NCBI GenBank assembly: GCA_020636435.1
Contig: JACJXX010000001.1
Coordinates: forward strand, 186,001-250,000
Source: Lewinellaceae bacterium
Lineage (GTDB): Bacteria; Bacteroidota; Bacteroidia; Chitinophagales; Saprospiraceae
DNA: 64,000 nt
Direction: 5' to 3'
The position numbers and the translations under genes were made by a program. Below the pieces are notes generated by a model, which was not told the origin of the DNA, searched no databases, and saw nothing but the letters and a program-made list of their open reading frames with translations. Below, piece by piece: positions 49,367-56,818 of this stretch. Each line of letters starts with the position of its first letter. Within the stretch, counting starts at the first letter, position 1.

Positions 49367-52300
49367 CTACCCTACCCCACCCGCCAGCGCCCGGCTCAAC
49401 CCTACCGGATCGGTAAAATCCACCTCCACATCACCGGTAGTGTGCAGTTCCCCCTTATAACTGTACTGGAACGAAACCTTCATGCCGCTCGGATTGAGCA
49501 GGCCCAGGGAGGTTTCAAAGGCGATGGACTTTATTTCGGGAATGCTTCCGCTCACGGAATTGTTGATCTCCGCCAGCAGCTTCTCGCGAGGCGGAAATTG
49601 TGCGTACTGCGCTGTATTTTTTGCCCTTAGATCGCTGGCCAACTGCAGGCGCCCGATATTGGCAATGGCTTTCTTGAGGTTAGCCAGGTTATTCCCGGCA
49701 ATGGGTTTTCCTTTATAGACGGTAAAAGTTTTGGCGAACGGCTTCACTCCAATAGTGATCTTGATGTTCAGGTAGTTGTTGTCGACGACATCCTGCAAGG
49801 CAGCCTTCAGGTCCTCGCGGAAGGCGCTGTCCGGAGCATTCCTGGCCACGGAAGCGATCTTGTTGACCCGGTTGATGAAGGGCCGGGCTTCTTTTTTGGC
49901 TTTACTCCTGCCAGGTTTTTTCCATCCCTCGGTATTGTCGTCGATGGCAGAATTAATGGTATTGACAATGCTGCGGCACAGCGGGGGCAAACTCTGGCGA
50001 AGGCCATTGACGCTGATCTCCGCGTCTTCAAATTCCGCAATGGCCTCCTGCATGCCCTTGTACGCCTGGTCTACGCTGCTTTCAGCAATAGCTGCCGCCG
50101 CCGCTTCAATGTCTTTTTTGAAGCGAGCGTTCAGTTCCTGGCCGGGATAGAGCGATGCCCGGGCGGCAAACAGCTTGCCGCCCCTGCCAGGCATCGTTAC
50201 ACTTACATCCCCCCTCAGCCCGTGAAAAGCCCAGCCGAACCCAATCGTCAGCCCCTGCCCGTCAATTTGCAGGAGGGCGGAATAGGTATTGGCGCCGCCG
50301 TCGTGGCCCCAGCGGACTGTGCCTTCCATCCGGAACCGCTCTTTCCCGATTTCGAAGAGGCCGCCGATTGAAAAATGTTCTCCCAGAGAAAGTACGATTT
50401 GAGCCGCAAACCGATTGGCGTCCACCGCGATCATTCCGTCCGTCCGGATGAGGTTTTTTTCCTTCCAGAGGAGCTGGATGGCCCCATCCACCCTTACACT
50501 TTGTCCTTTCCGGGAGTCATGGGTGGCCAGCACCTTGCCGCCCACCCTCAAGATAAGCGCACCGGCGATGGAACCGGAGAGCAGGAAACCCGTCTCGAAG
50601 TTGCCGGAAGCGCTTCCATCGGATTGGCCCTGGCCGGTAAGCGCCATGCCAAACTGCGCCCGCAGCCCGGCAATGCCTCCAATATTTACTCCTCCCCCCA
50701 TGAGGATGATAAAGCCTTTGTCGAGAGCAATGGTGGATTTCCCCTGCGGCAGGCTGGTCAATACTTCATTGCTCAAAGCCCCGGCGAGTTTTGGGTTTTC
50801 CTGAATGGCCGGCAATACCTCCTCCTCAAACTCCCACTGCGTGGTGAGGCACCAGTTGGCGCTGATCTGCAGCAGCGGCCCGAAATCCAGAGCGATGTCG
50901 CCAATCCGAATCCAACGATGCTCGCCGACCTTCAGCGGTACTGCCTGTATGACATAACCTGGGTTGCCGGTTTTGAAAAAATCCATGACTCCGCCCACCA
51001 GCTTTCCAGTATCCAGGCTTACCGTTTGCATATTTAGGGCCAATTCCTTTCCGCCCAGAAAATCCGGCATTCGGAAACGCTGAACGCCGATGCCCAGGCG
51101 GGTATTGAGCACCCGGTTGAATTCATTTTCGGAAAACAGATAGGCCTTGTCGGTCAGAAAAGAGAACAAGCCGGCGAATACGCCCAGATAATTTTCCAGG
51201 CCCCAGTCCGGATCGGGGTTTTCCCAGCGGGTCTGCATTTCCGTCCCCAAAACATCCCGGTAATCCAGTTCGATGGCGTCAAAGAACAAGGGGATGGGCC
51301 CCGGCAGGCCCGCCGGCAGCAAAAAACGGGCATTGCTGAGCAGGAACCGGTTGCGGATGCTTTTCTTGCCCAGGGGAATGGAAATAGCCAGTTCGAGCAG
51401 ATTGAAGCGGTCGATATGCCCGTCAAATTCGATGGTGATCATGGAGCCGCTGGCCTTCTGGCCCAGGTGGAAACCCCGGATGGACAGCCCCAGCCATTCC
51501 AGCCCTAACGGGATAAGCACCTTTATCGGCTGGGGCGGCTTTTCGCCGGCCTGTTCCGTTTGGTTCAGAATGCGCAGACCGCAGCTCGCGCCGCCGAACG
51601 TATCCACCTCCATCTCCAGGATCAGGCTGCGGGGGATTTCTACTTTGAAGTATTCCCGAAGGTTGTCCGGTAGAGACCGAATGGCCGTCGCAATTGCATC
51701 CAGGATCACCTCCAGGACGGCCTCCACCTCGGGAGGCGCTTTTTCCAGGGCATCTCCCAGGATCAGGTTTAACTGTTCCTTGAAGCTGCCATCCTCGAAA
51801 TTGATATCCACCAGAGGGATGCCGTCGGGGAAAAGGGATAAGAGGACATCGGGCACGCCCGAAAGGGCCAGCAGGCGCTTGATTGGAGTAAGTGGTATCC
51901 GGGTTTGCCCGATCCGCTCGAAGCCTCCGCTGGCTATCCACCGGGTTTTGCCGTATTCGAATTCCGGGACGCGAAGATCGAAACGGCCAGCCTCGCCCAG
52001 ATCCCAGTGTGTCCAGTAAGCGCCGGGGTCTTCCTCTTTTTCCCGGTACTCCAACGGCGCCAGAGGCGAACTGGTGGTTTTCAGGCCTAGTTTGTTGCCC
52101 AATTCCAATTGGAGGCCAAATTTCGGGTTGAACAGGATATGTTTTGGCTGGTTGCCCTCCTTTCCAAAGAGGAAATTCAGCTCCCGGGGAAGCCCTACGG
52201 TGAGTTTTTCCGTAAGCCGGGGCTTTTTGCTCAGGTTCAGCTCGATGGCGTCGACGGTTAGGGAAGGCTGGCCCAGGCTCAGGGCTGCTCCTTTTGCCGG

Positions 52301-54124
52301 CCGGATTTCCAGGGGCGGAATCTGAGGTTGCAGGGTAGAAGGCACCTTAAAACCCAGCAGCGTATCTTTGCCATCGGCCCGGAAGTACCCTTCCAGTTCT
52401 TCCGGCGGGAGGTATTTTTCCAGCAGTTTGGGGATATGCAGAATTTGCATCCGCGCCCTGGCGCTCAGCACCCAGGCGGCTTCCTTTTTATCCGAACGCG
52501 CATATTCCAGGCCGAAGCCGTCGAGGCCCAGCTTCAGTTCGGGCGCCTGGGGGAAGGCGCCGCCCAGGTTCAACGGCATATTGGGGATTTCGGGCGCCTG
52601 AGCGGAAATTTTTAGCTTATGGCCGCCCGCGCCCGTTTCCAGCGCCAGCGTGCCTTTTGCGTCCAGCCAGGCCTTGCCATCCGGGCCGGATTGAGTAATC
52701 TCTGTCTGGCCGCCCAGGCCCCAGCGGACGCTTTTTTTGCCATCCGTTTCCACCCGCTCGGCAAATACCGAAAGCTGGCGAACCGCCGCCTTGCCCTCAT
52801 CCCCCAGGCGTACCAATACGATCTCCTCCTCGTAGCTCAAACTGAAATGATCGTTTCCCAGGCTAACGGCCAGTTCCTTTTCCACATCGCAAATCCGGAT
52901 TTTCGCCCGGCTGTCGGCTGCCCAGGCTCCGGCTTGCGCATCATAGTTCACCGTGAGGTAATCGAACTGGAGTGCTGTTTTTTCAGCAATCTCCGTTTTT
53001 CCGTGCAGGGTTATCGAAGCGCTTTCCAGGGAAGCGCCGGCGAGGCGGACGGTAGCGCCGACGATCTCTACCTGCTGATCCGTGTTGTCGAGCAGGGCTA
53101 CCCGCTGGGCGGAGCGGAGTTCCAGGCTAAAGTCTCTGGCGGGCAGGTTGCCGCTGAGGGAAAACGACCGGAGTGGAAAGTTGCTGATCGTATCCGGCAG
53201 GGGTATGTTCCAGGCGATGGCCAGTTGTTGAAAATCGATTTCCAGGCTGCCGCTGAGGCTGAGGCTGCCGCCGGATGACAAACGGAGCGCTCCTTCGACA
53301 ATACGCACATCCGGCAATTCGGGGATGGGCAAGCCGGCCAGGCGTTGAAGGCAATCATTCAGAGACAGGTTGGAAACATCCCCGAATACCTCCGGGTCCT
53401 TTTGAAGCAGGGCGCCGAGCGTAATTTCCGTATCGCCCAAAGCCAGATCGGCCTGAACCATGGCCGAAACCGATCCGGATTGGCCCGCCAGGTATAAAGT
53501 GGATACGGCTTCGGCGGCGGGAAAATGCGTCAGGAACTCCGGTGGCGTTTGGGCGGAAACCAGGCATTCCAGCATAAAAGCTCCGCTTTCCATTTCGGCC
53601 TCGCCCCGGGCCTGTTCGACCAGCAGTTGGGGAAGCCCCGTTGCCGGCAGGAGGCCCTGGAGCAACCGTGCTACCGGCAAGGGTTGGCCTGCTTCCAGGC
53701 TCATGCGCAGGCGAGTGTCCGGCAGGCTCATCTGCGCGTTGAGCGCCACCTCTCCGATGCGCACCTGGCCGTCGAGCGAAGCCGAAAGGAACGGGGACGC
53801 AGGCAGGCCACTGACGAGCAAGTTGAGGTTTTGAACCTCGAAGCTAAGGCCGGAAGCGCCAAACCCAACCTGCTTGTTGAAACCCAGGCCAATATCCAGG
53901 GATTGGACTTCTACCCCATTCATCGAATGGAGGCACTGGAAACGGTTCAGGCGGAGAGGCCCCTCCGGCTGGAATTTTTCCGGTAAAAAAGAGGCGTTGA
54001 ATTCGGGAAAGAGTTCCTGCAAAAGGCTAGCGATGCTTTGGCTGGCCGCCAGGGCTTTGCTGAAGGCCAGGCGGCCCTGTTCGATGTCTTCATTGAGAAG
54101 GGCGGTGAGTTCGGCAAGGTTCAT
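49367..54124 (-). CDS. Giant beta-rich protein of unknown function (1585 residues)
   Basis: A 1585-residue protein with no signal peptide or membrane segment. The first 60 residues are helical (MNLAELTALLNEDIEQGRL). Most of the rest alternates short strands with Gly/Leu-rich turns, much like DUF490 or DUF6603-type filaments (LSLSGSLEIDFQQL, LNLGGAFPQAPELKLGLDG). Near residues 1330-1500 is a helical region, and the end is beta-rich again. I could not assign a family; DUF6603 is a guess from pattern only. The gene is 198 bp downstream of the toxin-type glycosyltransferase gene on the same strand and may be co-transcribed with it. Confidence 0.7.
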   Translation of the reverse strand: MNLAELTALLNEDIEQGRLAFSKALAASQSIASLLQELFPEFNASFLPEKFQPEGPLRLNRFQCLHSMNGVEVQSLDIGLGFNKQVGFGASGLSFEVQNLNLLVSGLPASPFLSASLDGQVRIGEVALNAQMSLPDTRLRMSLEAGQPLPVARLLQGLLPATGLPQLLVEQARGEAEMESGAFMLECLVSAQTPPEFLTHFPAAEAVSTLYLAGQSGSVSAMVQADLALGDTEITLGALLQKDPEVFGDVSNLSLNDCLQRLAGLPIPELPDVRIVEGALRLSSGGSLSLSGSLEIDFQQLAIAWNIPLPDTISNFPLRSFSLSGNLPARDFSLELRSAQRVALLDNTDQQVEIVGATVRLAGASLESASITLHGKTEIAEKTALQFDYLTVNYDAQAGAWAADSRAKIRICDVEKELAVSLGNDHFSLSYEEEIVLVRLGDEGKAAVRQLSVFAERVETDGKKSVRWGLGGQTEITQSGPDGKAWLDAKGTLALETGAGGHKLKISAQAPEIPNMPLNLGGAFPQAPELKLGLDGFGLEYARSDKKEAAWVLSARARMQILHIPKLLEKYLPPEELEGYFRADGKDTLLGFKVPSTLQPQIPPLEIRPAKGAALSLGQPSLTVDAIELNLSKKPRLTEKLTVGLPRELNFLFGKEGNQPKHILFNPKFGLQLELGNKLGLKTTSSPLAPLEYREKEEDPGAYWTHWDLGEAGRFDLRVPEFEYGKTRWIASGGFERIGQTRIPLTPIKRLLALSGVPDVLLSLFPDGIPLVDINFEDGSFKEQLNLILGDALEKAPPEVEAVLEVILDAIATAIRSLPDNLREYFKVEIPRSLILEMEVDTFGGASCGLRILNQTEQAGEKPPQPIKVLIPLGLEWLGLSIRGFHLGQKASGSMITIEFDGHIDRFNLLELAISIPLGKKSIRNRFLLSNARFLLPAGLPGPIPLFFDAIELDYRDVLGTEMQTRWENPDPDWGLENYLGVFAGLFSFLTDKAYLFSENEFNRVLNTRLGIGVQRFRMPDFLGGKELALNMQTVSLDTGKLVGGVMDFFKTGNPGYVIQAVPLKVGEHRWIRIGDIALDFGPLLQISANWCLTTQWEFEEEVLPAIQENPKLAGALSNEVLTSLPQGKSTIALDKGFIILMGGGVNIGGIAGLRAQFGMALTGQGQSDGSASGNFETGFLLSGSIAGALILRVGGKVLATHDSRKGQSVRVDGAIQLLWKEKNLIRTDGMIAVDANRFAAQIVLSLGEHFSIGGLFEIGKERFRMEGTVRWGHDGGANTYSALLQIDGQGLTIGFGWAFHGLRGDVSVTMPGRGGKLFAARASLYPGQELNARFKKDIEAAAAAIAESSVDQAYKGMQEAIAEFEDAEISVNGLRQSLPPLCRSIVNTINSAIDDNTEGWKKPGRSKAKKEARPFINRVNKIASVARNAPDSAFREDLKAALQDVVDNNYLNIKITIGVKPFAKTFTVYKGKPIAGNNLANLKKAIANIGRLQLASDLRAKNTAQYAQFPPREKLLAEINNSVSGSIPEIKSIAFETSLGLLNPSGMKVSFQYSYKGELHTTGDVEVDFTDPVGLSRALAGGVG

Positions 54125-54322
54125 TGAAAATGGGATTAATGATATTTGTTCTACGCTGATTGGGATGGAGATTTTTTATGATGTGCGATGTGCGATTTTT
54201 TATATTTGATTTTTTGCACCTATCTGGACAGCCAACCACAAGCGGCACTGGCGGAGAAGTCCGCGCCCTGTAAATCAAACGTCGCACATCAAACATCAAA
54301 AACAAGCCATGCCAAATAGGGC

Positions 54323-55876
54323 TCAAACCAATGCGCCAGGCTGGTTCTTCCAGGTCTGCCCACTCTTTTTAAAAAAGCGGTATCCGGGGAACCAGGTGCT
54401 TACCCGGCGGCCGGGTGGGATGAGCTGTACCGGCACATCCTGAATGGCTTGTTTAAATAGGCCAGGCGAGACAATTCCCAAATCGGCAAACAGTTTGCGG
54501 TCCTGCTCCTTTCTTCTGTTGTAAATGATCTCAATCTCTTCTTCCCTGGCATCCCGCAGGATATTTACCAACTGGGGGACATTGCCCTCTTCCTGGATCA
54601 AGGCTCTCAACAGTTTGAGGATATGGAACTTCTCAACTCCTGAAAAGGAATCGAGGTCAAAATTTCTCAGGGCATCGCCGTCGAATTTTTCGATGGGCGC
54701 CAGGGGCAGGCGGTTTAGTTTCGCAATTCTATGCTTGAAGACTGATAAAATCTCATGCAGGAACCGCTTTCCATAAAGGGCAGTAGCCTTTGCGCCTATT
54801 AGTTTTTCGGCCTGTGCCTTGTCGAAACAAGCCGCCAGGAGCGCCTTGTAGGCGTTGGGGTCCTTATCAATTGTCTTTTCGAGTTCGCCGAGATCGATCC
54901 GCAATTTCTCCGGGAGCAACAAAGCCCGCACCTGTTCCGCAAGATGCTGTTCCTCATTATTCATTAATCTTGCAACCTCATCAATCTGATCTTTAGGCCA
55001 ATGCTGCCGGCAGTGATTTTCCATGCTTTCGTAATCCGCTCCGAACACCTGAACCAGGCCGTCTTTCACAGACCAGTCGATCAACCGGCCGACGATATGA
55101 TCTTTCAACTTTTGCCCGTCACAATATTTGTTTCGTTCTGATTCCGTTATCCTCAATCGCCCCCCGGCTGTCTGCTCCCGGGCAATAAACCGCCACCTTT
55201 GGATGTATTGCTTCATGCTGCAAAGCAATACTTCGTTCTTTGCCCGGGCGGCCATCGCCCAGTATTCGACGGCGGGCACCTGGTGGGTTGGCGGGTCAAG
55301 CCTTACGGGATAATAAATGTAATTAATTGCATGAAATGGGTGGTTCAAACCAGCGGATGGGTTGTTTAGCACAAATACGGGGAACCGGGTTTCCTGCTCC
55401 AGCGCGTCAAAAAACCGCCGCGCCTCCGGGACAAAGATGGTCGTATCGAAGAAAAAGCCGCCTTCCAGGTAAAGGGTGAATAATTCGGTCAGGTCTTTCA
55501 TGGCGGAATAGGCCCTATAAAAATGGAGGCTTTCCAGGACTCTGGGCAGATCAGCGGCCAAATCCGGCTGGCCCTCCCGAAGGTCAACTACTTCCGTGCT
55601 GCCCGGATTACAGGCAGAGAGCGGGTCAAAACCTACGACCGGCCGCCGGATGACGCCCGGGGCCAGGTGCCGCTCAAAAGTTTCAGCATGCTCCGCCTGG
55701 AACCAGTAGTTGAGCTTCCAGTTTCCGTGGTTGAGGCCCGCCAGTTTGTTCACCCCGCTGAAGGCGGCGTCCAGGTATTTTTTGCGTTTTTGAATGTCTT
55801 CATGGGCAGCGGGATCGCCCCACCAGGTGAAATGGAGCTTGTCAACAGGGGCGTCGTCAAAACGGATCTTGGACAT
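54323..55876 (-). CDS. Protein resembling TcdA/TcdB-type glycosyltransferase domain
   Basis: A 517-residue protein from the ATG at 55876 (the frame opens 28 codons earlier with a low-complexity stretch). No signal peptide. KLHFTWWGDP near residues 13-22 resembles the IHFxWxGG start of large clostridial toxin GT domains. SAMKDLTELFTLYLEGGFFFDTT (about 124-146) aligns with the toxin ASDILR...GGxYxDxD segment. The usual DxD metal motif reads D144-T-T, and the Arg reads Glu, so catalysis may be altered. The C-terminal 250 residues are helical and unknown. Likely a GT-A fold enzyme or a derived inactive form. The giant gene lies just downstream. Confidence 0.65.
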   Translation of the reverse strand: MSKIRFDDAPVDKLHFTWWGDPAAHEDIQKRKKYLDAAFSGVNKLAGLNHGNWKLNYWFQAEHAETFERHLAPGVIRRPVVGFDPLSACNPGSTEVVDLREGQPDLAADLPRVLESLHFYRAYSAMKDLTELFTLYLEGGFFFDTTIFVPEARRFFDALEQETRFPVFVLNNPSAGLNHPFHAINYIYYPVRLDPPTHQVPAVEYWAMAARAKNEVLLCSMKQYIQRWRFIAREQTAGGRLRITESERNKYCDGQKLKDHIVGRLIDWSVKDGLVQVFGADYESMENHCRQHWPKDQIDEVARLMNNEEQHLAEQVRALLLPEKLRIDLGELEKTIDKDPNAYKALLAACFDKAQAEKLIGAKATALYGKRFLHEILSVFKHRIAKLNRLPLAPIEKFDGDALRNFDLDSFSGVEKFHILKLLRALIQEEGNVPQLVNILRDAREEEIEIIYNRRKEQDRKLFADLGIVSPGLFKQAIQDVPVQLIPPGRRVSTWFPGYRFFKKSGQTWKNQPGALV

Positions 55877-56094
55877 CGGTTTTGGGTTTGGTGGTAAATA
55901 GGATTGTTGTTTTTGTGGAGTGTTTGTGGGTGGGTTAGAGAGCGAAGCAGGCTGGGGCAAGATAGGGATTTATTTGGAATGGTGTAGAACGGGCGGCTGA
56001 TGTGAATATTGTAAGGTGCTCCGTAGGTACAACCCTCAGCTGGTTGCCATCGTGCATATCATTTGTAAAGGATTAAAAATTATCTTGATTTTCC

Positions 56095-56113
56095 GGTTGA
56101 AATCCTTTCAACC
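56095..56113 (-). terminator. Possible terminator of the methyltransferase-nuclease pair
   Basis: GGTTGAAA and TTTCAACC form an 8-bp perfect stem with a 3-base loop, 20 bp past the nuclease stop on the minus strand. The T-run is weak. Confidence 0.4.
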
Positions 56114-56132
56114 TAGATCATTGTTGATCTGA

Positions 56133-56816
56133 CTAAAGATTTATCCAAAAATGTGAAAGTCTTACCAAACTGCCGGAAATTCGGGAATGAACGGAAGTAA
56201 GTTTTCCAATTTTTTTAGAGTATTCCAAAGATAGCTGTTCCGTCATTTCCCATCCTTGTTCAATTATCCATTGGTTAATCTGGCCATACCAATGATTAAA
56301 ACCACTATCGAAAATATAGGCAACAATGCCATTGCGGCTAAGTAAGTTGCCTTCATCATCTAAGCCATGTACTTCATTTTTAAATCGCTCGATAGCCCCA
56401 AACTTCCCGAAGACGTATTCTTTTTCTCTTTTCCCACCTTTTTTATCAGTTGGAAGTTTTTTTGCTTCAATGCAATAGATAACCTCCATATTAACATCAA
56501 TAGTGTTCAACCGGGCTGCAATATCTGTTCGTTTAGGATGCCCTTTTTGATTTCGTTTTTTTTGAGGCTTTTCAGGTTGGAAAGCGAATGGGTGTTCGAT
56601 ATTTTCAGCATTAAATTTTGCTTTCCGGGTCAAATGCAGGTAAAGTAATTCTGAGATTTCATTTTCACTTTGGATACCCTTCACATTCCTTTCATCTGAA
56701 AAATCTGGCAAATACCTTTCTAAAAATGCGATCAATCTATCAATATGACTACTTGATGATGCCCCTTCCGGGATGTTTTGATATGGTATGTGAATCGGAT
56801 GGGAAGAGTTGTCCAT
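56133..56816 (-). CDS. PD-(D/E)XK nuclease-like protein beside the methyltransferase
   Basis: A 227-residue protein from the ATG at 56816, 2 bp after the methyltransferase stop. The frame opens 24 codons further up, inside the upstream gene. ENEISELLYLHL is followed by RTDIAARL (Asp near 97) and YCIEAKKLP (Glu115-x-Lys117), the D..ExK core of PD-(D/E)XK nucleases. The C-terminal part is aromatic and helical. The gene is AT-rich like its partner. It is probably the cutting subunit of a restriction or defence module, though a structural role is possible. Confidence 0.65.
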   Translation of the reverse strand: MDNSSHPIHIPYQNIPEGASSSSHIDRLIAFLERYLPDFSDERNVKGIQSENEISELLYLHLTRKAKFNAENIEHPFAFQPEKPQKKRNQKGHPKRTDIAARLNTIDVNMEVIYCIEAKKLPTDKKGGKREKEYVFGKFGAIERFKNEVHGLDDEGNLLSRNGIVAYIFDSGFNHWYGQINQWIIEQGWEMTEQLSLEYSKKIGKLTSVHSRISGSLVRLSHFWINL

Positions 56817-56818
56817 TG

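Noticed and set aside
54181..54300. Repeated GATGTGC words and inverted CGCACATC between the giant gene and the glycosyltransferase
   Set aside because: Only two tandem copies are present, too few to call an array; they are noted as possibly related to the other word repeats.
56015..56040. GTGCTCCGTAGGTAC near 56.02 kb as a second copy of the GTA-loop element
   Set aside because: It shares only one weak hairpin with the element at 37.4 kb and has no terminal repeats or target duplication.
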